34,405 nucleotides of DNA from Sphingomonadales bacterium (GCA_016872225.1 VHAW01000001.1:1-34405); one strand, 5' to 3'; positions 23,459 through 32,036 are shown, numbered from the stretch's first letter. Notes: generated by a model from the letters alone, not told the origin. A program made the numbers and translations.

Positions 23459-25542
23459 TGATTCATTGGAAACCAAAAGAGGAATACCTTGTTCATTTGA
23501 ACAATCACAGCCTAATCCAAATCGGGTTAATGATGCCAAAGTCATCCCTTCGGCTTTTGGGAATACACTGTATTTTTTCATTGTTTGGGGAAGTCAAAAC
23601 TCTCTGGGCCCAAAGTGACCTTGATCAAGACAACGCCCAAATTCAAGAACAAATTCTAGTCACTCAGCACCCCATGCTGGAAGATATGCCCGATCGGTGT
23701 GTACAATCCGTGCTTAATCTACCATGGATAATCAAAAATCGGCTTCCATGGAACAAATCCTTGGAAGCATTGACCAAGGACACCTTAGGGTTAAGCCACA
23801 AGCAATGCAAAGCCATGGATAGCCTGGTAAGGGTCTACGGTAGACCGACCCATGCTGCCTTCTGGATGATGATTCCTTGGATGGAAGCCGCTACCGCTTT
23901 CGCTTTTCAACGGGCCATGGACAGAGAATTCCCGATTATTGATATGCACTCTCGGATTTTGAAATCGGGAATTGACATTTTTTATGGAACTCGATACGTG
24001 AGAACACTCCATGAATACGATGAACCGGTGTATGACGAACGATGGCAATATCGGATAGGTCATCAATTCCGTAACATGGGATGGGTGATGACTTTTGAAA
24101 AGCCAACAGACAGAAGCATTGCAGACCTACCCGGTTTTTTTATGCAAGGCAAGAGAGAACTAACGCAATGGCTGATAGGAGATTTTCATCCCCAATCCGG
24201 AAACAGGCTTTTTCACAATACCCTGCGTATACCTGCCTTTGCAAATCCCTGGGCACATCTGCCCGGAACGGAAATACCCTATGCCTCCTCCCGGATGAAC
24301 GGCGGCAATCAGGTGAGAGGCCTGGCACTGCAAACTGCGTGGAGGCATCACCTGTTGGTTATGAATTCTTATGCCTTGGGTAGTTTTCATATACCTCATT
24401 CCGATTCAGCAACCGAAGTAAAATCTGCCTACGTTCCAATTAAACAACGTAAAATATTATGGATACATTCCATGGCTTGGCAGATGGAAAAACCTTGGGG
24501 GATTTTTGGGCTTCAATCTGCGTTGCCTTCGGTGCTGACTATTCCCTCGGCATGGAATCCTACCATCCTTACCACTCAAAGTCTTCAACCGAATAACCCT
24601 CTCATCGCTCCTGACCAATTTAGCAAAGACCTCCAGACCTTTGGAATCAATTACCATATTCAAAGACGTAACTACTTCTTTCAAAGTAATTTGGCCATAC
24701 ACCCTGCTATCTCGGAAAAACCCTTGAACAAGAATCAAGACCCATATGCACATTCAAGTCTTGACATTCCACAGGCATTGGATATCAGCCAACTGCACAC
24801 TTTGATCATCACTCCCCATCCTCATTGGAGCCTGGGAATGCGATGGTCAAAGCTATCGCAAGGAAGCGAGGCCAAGCACAGCATTAATTTGCTTTGGCCC
24901 AAAGAGGGCCCTCGTCAAGCGCTGGATTTAAATGCACAATGGTCCCCTGTTCCTTACTGGTCCATCACCATGAGATCACATTGGGTGGAGGAAGGTCCTA
25001 TCCATCGTGACGGGGATCGTTTCATCGCATGGAACCGAGGGTTGGAAGGAAGAATACTGAAAGGCCCCTTCAAGGAAAGCCGATACACCATGATCTACAA
25101 ACAAGCTGAACGAGGCAGCCAAGGGGATTACCTTTTCCAATACCTACGAATGCCATGGCCAATTTCCGCCCAACGGGGTGATGATCACGGCCGAGGTGGA
25201 TATGTGCAGATTACGCACGGTTATTCAAGTCCTGCACAACAAACATGGGCCTTAGCGTATAACATTTTGTGGAGAAGGATTTTCCGAACACGTGCCGACT
25301 TTAAGATGGGCCAAACCTGGGTGATTGCAGGATCGGAAGGGGAGCGGGTTACCGTACGCGAAGATCAAAGCTTCGGGGCAGGCTGGTGGACAGGTTCTTC
25401 AGGACAATACAGATTTACCGCATCGTTGCAGGGTCGTAGCGGGTCGAATGGTTGGCGATTTTGGGTGCGACGCATCGAGGATGAGGAAACCCTTCGTTGG
25501 GAAACCGGCTTGGCTTTCTCCCAACGATGGAATGAAAATTGA
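23458..25542 (+). CDS. Probable helix-hairpin-helix / outer-membrane beta-barrel protein
   Basis: This is 694 residues from the ATG at 23458, which overlaps the upstream stop (TAATG). A better signal peptide starts at an internal Met near residue 27 (MMPKSSLRLLGIHCIFSLFG, cleavage near WAQS), so the true start may be about 78 bases further in. After the signal comes an acidic/helical segment (about 50-140) where LSHKQCKAMDSLVRVYGRP followed by MIPWMEAATAF recalls the degenerate HhH unit at the start of Bacteroidota ComEA-like barrel proteins. The remaining roughly 540 residues are strand-rich, with aromatic girdles (WSLGMRW, GGYVQITHGYSS, WETGLAFSQRW) typical of an outer-membrane barrel. The family assignment is inference from the pattern; DNA handling at the outer membrane is possible but unproven. 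Confidence 0.6.
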   Translation: MIHWKPKEEYLVHLNNHSLIQIGLMMPKSSLRLLGIHCIFSLFGEVKTLWAQSDLDQDNAQIQEQILVTQHPMLEDMPDRCVQSVLNLPWIIKNRLPWNKSLEALTKDTLGLSHKQCKAMDSLVRVYGRPTHAAFWMMIPWMEAATAFAFQRAMDREFPIIDMHSRILKSGIDIFYGTRYVRTLHEYDEPVYDERWQYRIGHQFRNMGWVMTFEKPTDRSIADLPGFFMQGKRELTQWLIGDFHPQSGNRLFHNTLRIPAFANPWAHLPGTEIPYASSRMNGGNQVRGLALQTAWRHHLLVMNSYALGSFHIPHSDSATEVKSAYVPIKQRKILWIHSMAWQMEKPWGIFGLQSALPSVLTIPSAWNPTILTTQSLQPNNPLIAPDQFSKDLQTFGINYHIQRRNYFFQSNLAIHPAISEKPLNKNQDPYAHSSLDIPQALDISQLHTLIITPHPHWSLGMRWSKLSQGSEAKHSINLLWPKEGPRQALDLNAQWSPVPYWSITMRSHWVEEGPIHRDGDRFIAWNRGLEGRILKGPFKESRYTMIYKQAERGSQGDYLFQYLRMPWPISAQRGDDHGRGGYVQITHGYSSPAQQTWALAYNILWRRIFRTRADFKMGQTWVIAGSEGERVTVREDQSFGAGWWTGSSGQYRFTASLQGRSGSNGWRFWVRRIEDEETLRWETGLAFSQRWNEN

Positions 25543-25763
25543 ATTATTCCGCCGTGGATAAATGAGTGGTATCGCTCAAAGACCCTGGTCCCCACCCGGT
25601 CATGGAGGGCATTTCCCCCATTCAATGATCCTCGGGGAATTGCACAATTATGCCTTCTTTAAGGCCCAGTTTACGGCTGTGCAGTTTGCCAAAAACTCCT
25701 TGTTTCATGACCCGAAGGATCATAGTTATCTTCCAACGGTCAATCCCCTTGCCGGTTTCTGAC

Positions 25764-25784
25764 GTTATTTTACATAAAAATAAC
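25764..25784. promoter_or_regulatory. Perfect inverted repeat just upstream of the EEP gene
   Basis: GTTATTTT (25764-25771), loop ACATA, AAAATAAC (25777-25784): an 8-base perfect palindrome ending 13 bases before the start of the next gene. It could be an operator or a 5'-leader hairpin. The remaining DNA between 25543 and 25763 shows no gene or other signal that I can support. Confidence 0.4.
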
Positions 25785-25797
25785 AAACCCCTCTTTC

Positions 25798-26919
25798 ATG
25801 AAATACGTTGGTTGGTTTTTGATTTGGGGTGCTCTGCAGAGCCTTTTAGCGCCATATGCCGTTTTAGCCCAATCTCGTCCTGGACCCTCTGGGGTGGACC
25901 TATGTATCGCTCATTACAATTTAGAAAATCTTTTTGATACCTTGAACGATGCCAACGTTAACGACGAGGATTTTCTTCCTCAATCGGAAATGGCTTGGAA
26001 TTCCCTACGCTACTACACCAAACTAGGAAAATTGGCTAAAGTCATCGCAGGACTCAACCGAGGGGAAGTACCCGATTTGATAGGCCTCTGCGAAATGGAA
26101 AATGAAGGCGTTTTGAAGGATTTGTTGCGCCAACCTGAATTGCGTCGTAGTTCTTTGGCCTATTTGCATTGTCCATCCAACGATCCGCGCGGCATCGATG
26201 TCGCTTTGCTTTACCACAAATCAAGATTCAAACCATTGATTCGTAGAGATTTAACGGTGGATTTACCCGGGGATACCGCCTCACCGACCCGCAAGATCCT
26301 GTTGGTCTCCGGAAAAGTCTCCGGAGGAGATACACTCCACATCCTAGTCAATCACTGGCCATCCCGCAGAGGGGGTTTGGAGAAATCAGCCCCTAACCGG
26401 TACGCGGCAGCCCGATGCCTGCGAAAGGCGGTGGACAGTCTATTTGCGCTCTATGGGGGACCCGACCGTTGCCAAATCGTGATAACCGGCGACTTCAACG
26501 ATACCCCACAGGACCTCAGTATTCGTTTGGTCTTGGGGGCAGACTCCAGCGGTTCCCGGGGGCTGTTCCATCCCTTCCTCACGATGGACGGAGGGTCGTA
26601 TTGTTACCAGGATCGATGGGAATGGCTTGACCAAATCATCTTGAGCCGTAGCTTAATGCAAGCAACTTTGCTGCCGCCTTCCGCTGTTTCAGAGTCCCTA
26701 AATTCCAAATCCAAAGACAAGAAAACGGCCTCCGAAACAAGACCCCAATACCATTACATCGCCGGATCTGCCAAAGCTGCGAACGATCCTACGCTTGTTC
26801 AACAAGAGGGAAAATTCAAAGGGTATCCTTACAGGACCTTTGTAGGCAATCGTTATCTTGGCGGCCCCAGCGACCACCTGCCAGTCCTCTTGCATATTCG
26901 TTGCCCCCGTTGTTTCTAG
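25798..26919 (+). CDS. Exported endonuclease/exonuclease/phosphatase (EEP) family protein
   Basis: This 373-residue protein has a signal peptide (WFLIWGALQSLLAPYAVLAQ). It is an EEP-fold (DNase I-like) metal-dependent phosphoesterase. Motifs in order are HYNLENLFDT (about residues 39-48), GLCEMEN (about 96-102, metal-binding Glu), a central LVNHWPSR with His, GDFNDTP (231-237) and SDHLPVLLHI near the C-terminus (Asp359-His360 pair). Family members include nucleases, sphingomyelinases and inositol phosphatases; the ENLFD start is that of Bacteroidota secreted nuclease-like members. The substrate is unknown. It heads a plus-strand gene run with the methyltransferase 9 bases downstream. Confidence 0.88.
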   Translation: MKYVGWFLIWGALQSLLAPYAVLAQSRPGPSGVDLCIAHYNLENLFDTLNDANVNDEDFLPQSEMAWNSLRYYTKLGKLAKVIAGLNRGEVPDLIGLCEMENEGVLKDLLRQPELRRSSLAYLHCPSNDPRGIDVALLYHKSRFKPLIRRDLTVDLPGDTASPTRKILLVSGKVSGGDTLHILVNHWPSRRGGLEKSAPNRYAAARCLRKAVDSLFALYGGPDRCQIVITGDFNDTPQDLSIRLVLGADSSGSRGLFHPFLTMDGGSYCYQDRWEWLDQIILSRSLMQATLLPPSAVSESLNSKSKDKKTASETRPQYHYIAGSAKAANDPTLVQQEGKFKGYPYRTFVGNRYLGGPSDHLPVLLHIRCPRCF

Positions 26920-26928
26920 CCCTGCATC

Positions 26929-27738
26929 ATGCCCCTGTCTCCTCATCCAACCCAAAACACCACTTTATCTTCTCCTGACCGACCTTGGTTTGAATCATGG
27001 TTTGACAGTCCGTATTACGAGGAGGTTTATGATCATCGCAACCTATCTGAAGCCAAAGAATTCATCGGACGTTTAACCCAATGGCTTCAATTACCGTTCA
27101 CAGCCCAAATTCTAGACCTTGGCTGTGGTTGGGGCCGACATACCCGTTCTTTTGCCGAGCTGGGCTACAGGACCACCGGCTTAGACTTGTCTCCCAGATT
27201 AATTGCCAAAGCCCGGGGGAATTTTATTCGACCCGACGACCCCGTTTCTGAACGCATAACCTTCTGCTTAGGCGATATGCGTGATTTTCAATTGGATACC
27301 AAATTCGATATGATCGCTAACCTGTTCACTTCTTTTGGCTATTTCGAAGATTCGGACCAAGACTTAAAGGTTATCCAGAATGCCCGTCACCATTTGAAAC
27401 ACGATGGAATCTTTGTTCTTGACTATTTCAACAAAGAGGCTGTTCTGGCACAACTCCATGAAGCCGAATATCGTATCGGGCCTCTTTTTGATACTAAAAT
27501 TAACCGTTCCATTGAGCATGGTCAATTGATCAAATCCATTGAAATTATCCACAAGCATGCTGATCGTACTACAGAAAAATTTATCGAAAAAGTTCGATGT
27601 TATGATGACCTTGAACTTAAAACCATGCTGAAAACTTCCGATTTTGAGGTGACTCATCATTGGGGAACTTACCAATTAACTCCAGCAGATCCGAACAGTC
27701 CCCGCTGCATTTTGCTGGCTCGCAAATCCAAAGGCTAA
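26929..27738 (+). CDS. Class I SAM-dependent methyltransferase
   Basis: This 269-residue Rossmann-fold methyltransferase has motif I ILDLGCGWGRHT (about residues 61-72) followed by motif II TTGLDLSP (acidic residue for the SAM ribose). MIANLFTSFGYF is at the motif IV position. The N-terminus PWFESWFDSPYYEEVYDHRN is characteristic of a Bacteroidota methyltransferase family of unknown target. It is cytoplasmic, with no signal peptide. It is 9 bases after the EEP gene and 35 bases before the PAP2 gene, so it is part of the same operon-like run. Confidence 0.88.
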   Translation: MPLSPHPTQNTTLSSPDRPWFESWFDSPYYEEVYDHRNLSEAKEFIGRLTQWLQLPFTAQILDLGCGWGRHTRSFAELGYRTTGLDLSPRLIAKARGNFIRPDDPVSERITFCLGDMRDFQLDTKFDMIANLFTSFGYFEDSDQDLKVIQNARHHLKHDGIFVLDYFNKEAVLAQLHEAEYRIGPLFDTKINRSIEHGQLIKSIEIIHKHADRTTEKFIEKVRCYDDLELKTMLKTSDFEVTHHWGTYQLTPADPNSPRCILLARKSKG

Positions 27739-27773
27739 TTCTTTTGAACGTCTCACCGATCTCAGTCCTAAGA

Positions 27774-28457
27774 ATGATATCACATCGAATAGTCCTCTTC
27801 GGTTGGGTGGGATATGCCGCAACCTTGATCCTCTTTCAACAAGTCGGTTGGTTGACAGAACCGCCACCATGGGATCAGCAATTGTTTTGGATGATCAACC
27901 ATCTCTCATTGCCAAGCTGGATGGACAGCTTGGCCATAACCGCCCGGAACCCATGGACTTGGGTCCCCTTATACCTGGCAATTCTAGCGTGGATGTTCTA
28001 CCATCAAATTCCAAAGGCCTGGAAAATATTTATCGTGCTAACCCTAGCAGTAACCCTCAGCGATCAACTATCGGCCTCTCTGATCAAACCCTGGGCCATG
28101 CGGGAACGCCCTTGCCACTTCCCCGGAACCGCAGAAGATTGCCGGTCACTCGTCAATTGTGGTACCGGATTCAGTTTTGTATCGTCTCATGCCAGCAATC
28201 ATTTCGCCCTGGCTTGGACTTTGGGATTGTTGTTTTATAGGCGATGGAAGGCAACAGGTCTAGTGGTGGGGACCTTATGGGCAGGCTTGGTCGGTTGGTC
28301 GCAAATCAGAGTAGGCGTCCATTTCCCTTTGGATATTGCTTGCGGCGCTTTGCTTGGTATCCTTATCGCAACGAGTTTATGGATGACTTTCAGCACCTTG
28401 AAGGTCCCCCCGGCAGTATCTTCCAAGATCACCACCCCCCTTTCGTCGAATTCCTAA
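27774..28457 (+). CDS. PAP2-superfamily membrane phosphatase
   Basis: This is 227 residues from the ATG at 27774. The frame is open upstream into the methyltransferase gene, but that part has no family similarity. The three PAP2 motifs are visible: K105-x6-R112-P113 (KPWAMRERP), SSHASNH with Ser138-His139, and SQIRVGVHFPLD with His183 and Asp187. The usual SR of the third motif is SQ here, a variant I have seen in related Bacteroidota proteins. Five or six hydrophobic segments surround them. Such enzymes dephosphorylate lipid phosphates (phosphatidate, undecaprenyl pyrophosphate) at the membrane. A ZIP gene follows after 10 bases. Confidence 0.9.
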   Translation: MISHRIVLFGWVGYAATLILFQQVGWLTEPPPWDQQLFWMINHLSLPSWMDSLAITARNPWTWVPLYLAILAWMFYHQIPKAWKIFIVLTLAVTLSDQLSASLIKPWAMRERPCHFPGTAEDCRSLVNCGTGFSFVSSHASNHFALAWTLGLLFYRRWKATGLVVGTLWAGLVGWSQIRVGVHFPLDIACGALLGILIATSLWMTFSTLKVPPAVSSKITTPLSSNS

Positions 28458-28467
28458 TCAGAACTCT

Positions 28468-29313
28468 ATGTTATTTACCAGTTTAGCCCTTTTGATTTCA
28501 GGAATTTTGGGCGGTGTCTTGGCCAGAGTATACCAAGGAGCCATGGACCAACTGCGGTTTCGATGGTTACTCACCTTCTGCGGGGGATTGCTCTTTAGCA
28601 CAGCCATCCTGCACTTGCTTCCTGAGGTGCTCGCTTACGGCCACCCCACCGAAAACCTATGGTTGCTCAGCGGCTTCTTCTTACAATTGATCCTGGAAAA
28701 ATTTTCAGCGGGCATCGAACATGGTCACCTTCATCACGAAGCCAATCATCACTGCGACCACCCCCTCCACGAAGAACATCCTCATAAAAGTCATAATGCA
28801 ATTCTGACCGCATCTACCGACTCAAGCAAAAAAGCCACAGGCCAAGGCCCCTCCGTTTGGTTAGCCTATGCGCGTTCTTGGGGATTGATGATCAGTCTTA
28901 GCATCCACGGCTTAATTGAAGGCATTCCCCTATCGGGCGTTGCAAACACCTATGCTGATAGCAAAATTCCTATAACACCACTTCTTTTGGGGATCCTACT
29001 CCACAAGACCCCAACCAACTTTGCCCTTGCAGCCTTGCTCATTCGGCAGAAAGCGCATCCCCTTATGTTATGGGCAGCTGTCATCTGGGTCGCAAGTTGC
29101 ACACCTTTGGGCCTATGGATTGGCCATGGGCTTGGACATACCGGTGAAGGCAACCGCGAAATTCTGCATGCTTTGATGGCCCTGGCCACAGGATCCTTCC
29201 TCCAAATAGCCTCCACCATTCTCTTCGAAAGCAGCAACAACCACAAATTCAACTGGATTCAATTATCTGGGGCACTTCTGGGCGCATATCTTGCTTATTT
29301 CATGGGACACTAA
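28468..29313 (+). CDS. ZIP-family divalent metal transporter
   Basis: This 281-residue protein has about eight hydrophobic helices. A histidine-rich cytoplasmic-type loop (about residues 83-109, with EHGHLHHEANHH and HEEHPHKSH) separates the first three helices from the rest. The ZIP metal-site helices are visible as SIHGLIEGIPL (H-x3-E-G) and LLHKTPTNFALAALLI (H-x2-P). ZIP proteins import Zn2+, Fe2+ or Mn2+; the His-rich loop suggests zinc. It is the fourth gene of the run starting at the EEP gene, separated by 10 bases from PAP2. No metal-responsive operator was recognised. Confidence 0.92.
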   Translation: MLFTSLALLISGILGGVLARVYQGAMDQLRFRWLLTFCGGLLFSTAILHLLPEVLAYGHPTENLWLLSGFFLQLILEKFSAGIEHGHLHHEANHHCDHPLHEEHPHKSHNAILTASTDSSKKATGQGPSVWLAYARSWGLMISLSIHGLIEGIPLSGVANTYADSKIPITPLLLGILLHKTPTNFALAALLIRQKAHPLMLWAAVIWVASCTPLGLWIGHGLGHTGEGNREILHALMALATGSFLQIASTILFESSNNHKFNWIQLSGALLGAYLAYFMGH

Positions 29314-29357
29314 CCCAGGATGACCCCATTTTTTGATCCGCTCCATAAATTATTATT

Positions 29358-30281
29358 ATGTTCGACAAAAATACATTGACCGGCAAACATATTTTGGTGA
29401 CCGGCGGCGGTTCCGGTCTCGGCCTTGCCATGGCTCAGAAATTTTATACCTTAGGGGCCCAAGTTGCCATTTGCGGCAGAACAGAATCCAAACTAAAGCA
29501 AGCGACTGTACAGATTGGCGAGGGAAGCCTATACTACGTGTGCGATGTTCGGGACCCCTCCGCGGTTACCGCCATGTTCGACTATTTAATCGAGCAATGG
29601 GATCGAGTCGATGGTTTGGTGAACAATGCTGCAGGAAATTTCCTTGCAGCGTCGGAAGACCTGAGTCCCAATGCTTTTGCATCGGTGGTAGATATCGTCC
29701 TTAAGGGCACTTTTCACTGCACCTTGGAATTTGGAAATCGTTTGATCCAAAAGAACTCGACAGCCCCCTCTCCACAAGGCGCCTCGGCCAAAGAAGAATC
29801 CAATGGCCAAAGCAAAGAGTCAATTTCTTCACCTTGTGGAAATATCATCAACATTGTTACAACCTACACCGAAACCGGTTCCGCCTTTGTTCTGCCTTCG
29901 GCATGCGCCAAGGCGGGAGTCCTTGCCATGACCAACAGCCTTGCCGTCGAATGGTCCACCTACGGTATTCGGCTTAATGCCATTGCGCCAGGGCCTTTTC
30001 CTACGGAGGGCGCATGGTCGCGCCTTATGCCCGACCCCTCCATCGAAGAAGCCTACAAAAGAGGAATTCCCTTAGGTCGTTACGGCCAATCCGAAGAACT
30101 GGCCAACCTTGCCGCCTTCCTGATGAGTCCTATGGCGGATTATATCCAAGGCGGTTGCATCTCGATTGACGGTGGGGAGCGTCTCATGGCAGGGCAATTC
30201 AATCGCTTTGTCCAGTGGATGCCCAGGCCCATGATCAAACAAGCCTTTGGTGCGATGAAGCCTCCTAAAAATCCCTCGTAG
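29358..30281 (+). CDS. 2,4-dienoyl-CoA reductase-like short-chain dehydrogenase with an internal insertion
   Basis: This 307-residue SDR has the cofactor loop LVTGGGSGLGLAMAQ (about residues 13-27), CGRTESKL, DVRD and NNAAGNF (about 91-97). The PSACAKAGVLAMTNSLAVEW segment replaces the usual YxxxK, as in 2,4-dienoyl-CoA reductases (DECR type), and the NAIAPGPFPTEGA loop follows. It probably reduces dienoyl-CoA intermediates in unsaturated fatty acid oxidation with NADPH. Odd point: about 28 residues (133-160, Ser/Gln/Lys-rich, NSTAPSPQGASAKEESNGQS) are inserted before strand 5, where most members have a short loop. Start context and length otherwise fit the family. It ends overlapping the convergent lipoprotein remnant by 17 bases. 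Confidence 0.87.
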   Translation: MFDKNTLTGKHILVTGGGSGLGLAMAQKFYTLGAQVAICGRTESKLKQATVQIGEGSLYYVCDVRDPSAVTAMFDYLIEQWDRVDGLVNNAAGNFLAASEDLSPNAFASVVDIVLKGTFHCTLEFGNRLIQKNSTAPSPQGASAKEESNGQSKESISSPCGNIINIVTTYTETGSAFVLPSACAKAGVLAMTNSLAVEWSTYGIRLNAIAPGPFPTEGAWSRLMPDPSIEEAYKRGIPLGRYGQSEELANLAAFLMSPMADYIQGGCISIDGGERLMAGQFNRFVQWMPRPMIKQAFGAMKPPKNPS

Positions 30282-30643
30282 CCGACTTGGAAAAGCTCGT
30301 TGCCAAGACCTTGCCGGCAACGAACACGTCAAGACGGTATAGCCCCGAGGATAGAGAGGCATTGCCATCTGGCTGATGCCCAAGTATCCCGGGTGAATTT
30401 GAAAGAAATAATCCCTGAACACCTGCCAGCAAGGCAATCCTACGGGTTGAATCGGGCATCAGGCTGAATTGTTGGAACGCCGAACCCGGATTCCAATGGT
30501 TAAAAGCTCTTGCGATGAACAAGCGGCCCCTGAAGGAACATAGGATGAGACCGAATCCACCATGACGGTCACCTACCCCCACCATTGGACTCATGGCAGG
30601 CCACAACAAAGAAGGTTGCAAAACCAAGGAGAATGAATCGCAT
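30265..30643 (-). pseudogene. Frameshifted small lipoprotein with T9SS-tail-like C-terminus
   Basis: From ATG 30643 the minus strand reads MRFILLGFATFFVVACHESN, an excellent lipoprotein signal (lipobox FVVAC), then GGGR and a stop at 30569. The frame that continues beyond this reads GDRHGGFGLILCSFRGRLF and ends ASLSSGLYRLDVFVAGKVL...SFSK, like a short sorting-type beta-domain. The switch lies at a run of five G (plus strand CCCCC at 30576-30580): removing one G joins the two into one protein of about 125 residues. A 135-residue frame beginning at 30672 covers the second part, but its start is not a credible signal. It may be a real pseudogene or an indel error. It is 103 bases downstream of the acyl-protein synthetase gene and fills the gap between that gene and the SDR. 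Confidence 0.55.
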
Positions 30644-30745
30644 AAGCAAGGGGTAAAGGTATACCAGGTCAAAAACGGTCATTGCCTCAATGAAAACTCC
30701 TTCACCTTTTTAAAAAATTCAAAGAACGAACCCGCGCTTGGAAAA

Positions 30746-31966
30746 TTATCCCCCCGTATAAAGCATGTTGCAGCCCCTGGTTTCGGCGCCCTCCAACCGG
30801 CCTAACAATTCCAAACTGCCGTCTTGCAAAATGCGCCCTGCGTCAGCAGTCTGAAGAAAGGCCAGGCTGTAGTAATTGGATGTATCCACGATGTTGATGC
30901 CTCCACGGGTTCCTGGGGATTCCCATTCAAGCGGGTTATCGGATCGATAAATACCGATACCCACCGAAGCGGGAAATACAAAACCCTCGAAGGCCGAACC
31001 GTCTATTCGATAAGCCTGCGAGCTTAATTCAGTCATTCCATACTCACTACCCAAGCGAAGCCCTGTCGCAGAACTTATTTGCTCCCGAAGCCATCCCCTA
31101 AAGCCCTCCGGTGTCCAACCCTGATCCATGCCTTTGGTGCCACCCGTTTCAATCAGAATATCTCCTTGATGTGGTTGCCAGTCCCTGTTCCTCCACAAAT
31201 TATCGCCGAACCAGTCCCATAAGGCATGCGGTATTCCCCATACCAAGGTTGACCTTCCCGCATTTCCGGCTTCTTTCCACTGCCTCATTAACGTCGCATA
31301 GTCCTTACGATAAAAGGCCCCAAACTTCATTGCTCCATGATCCATGAAATATTGTAACATTGCCAAAAGAGACGACTCCCCTCGATCCATATACGACGGC
31401 AACAAGGCCAGTAAAATACTGTTGTTCAAATCACCTAGACATTGTACCGCATGCATCATGGAGCGAGCCATCACCTCGGATTCAAAGGCCATCCAATGCC
31501 TCGAACGCTGAACCTCGCTAAACACACCCTCTGAATGGGTACTCACTTGGGCGCTGGTCCCGCTGCTTCGAAACACCGTACTTGGACGAGGAACACCCCA
31601 GTACAAGTCCTCGTGTTTGAAGGCATCCACCGGCATAAACACCAACTGATCCGGATAACGGATGGAATCGGCATTGGGGCGAAGAGCATTCACCCAACGA
31701 CCGAAGGAAGGCAACGCTTGACGCTGTCGATGAAATAGATCCATCACCGCAGCAGTTTGCTCATCGTTCCAATTTTTCCACCCCATGCCTGAACCACCTC
31801 CCAAAATCGCATGGCATGCGGGCTCCTCCAAATTCGTAAGCCCAGAGCATCCTTGTATCGGCTGTTTATCCCAAAGGCTCCAAAATTGAAGCAAAGATTC
31901 TCTCAACGAGTCCATCGGTGACAGGGCTTGTATTGAATTTTGGATAAAAGTACGATACCCCATCAT
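30746..31966 (-). CDS. LuxE-like acyl-protein synthetase / acyl transferase
   Basis: This is 406 residues from the ATG at 31966 (the frame also has a TTG at 31972). It belongs to the LuxE/PaaK-like adenylating branch that Bacteroidota carry as a free-standing gene. Visible motifs are VFRSSGTSAQVSTH (Ser/Thr-rich ATP loop), LLALLPSYMDRGESSLLAML, ILIETGGTKGMDQGWTPEGF, GSEYGMTELSSQAY and the C-terminal DTSNYYSLAFLQTADAGR. LuxE activates fatty acids as acyl-AMP and transfers them to a cysteine; the acceptor in this family is unknown, and no lux reductase genes are nearby. It is divergent from the lipoprotein/porQ pair. Confidence 0.87.
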   Translation of the reverse strand: MMGYRTFIQNSIQALSPMDSLRESLLQFWSLWDKQPIQGCSGLTNLEEPACHAILGGGSGMGWKNWNDEQTAAVMDLFHRQRQALPSFGRWVNALRPNADSIRYPDQLVFMPVDAFKHEDLYWGVPRPSTVFRSSGTSAQVSTHSEGVFSEVQRSRHWMAFESEVMARSMMHAVQCLGDLNNSILLALLPSYMDRGESSLLAMLQYFMDHGAMKFGAFYRKDYATLMRQWKEAGNAGRSTLVWGIPHALWDWFGDNLWRNRDWQPHQGDILIETGGTKGMDQGWTPEGFRGWLREQISSATGLRLGSEYGMTELSSQAYRIDGSAFEGFVFPASVGIGIYRSDNPLEWESPGTRGGINIVDTSNYYSLAFLQTADAGRILQDGSLELLGRLEGAETRGCNMLYTGG

Positions 31967-32028
31967 GAGCAAGTCGACTTAATCAATCGAAACCCTGATT
32001 CACCAAACAAGGGCTCCACATTTTGAGA

Positions 32029-32036
32029 TAAATTTG
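32029..32036 (+). promoter_or_regulatory. Candidate -7 element for the lipoprotein-porQ pair
   Basis: TAAATTTG, an exact TAnnTTTG match, 43 bases before the ATG at 32080. It supports that start rather than the ATG at 32044, which would leave almost no leader. No good -33 TTG at 19-20 bases is seen. Confidence 0.42.

Noticed and set aside
25562..25762. 66-codon plus-strand frame between the barrel gene and the EEP gene
   Set aside because: No recognisable composition, start context or family; likely chance.
30265..30672. Intact 135-residue protein starting MTWYTF
   Set aside because: Its N-terminus is not a signal peptide, while a perfect lipobox lies in the overlapping frame; a frameshifted lipoprotein explains both.
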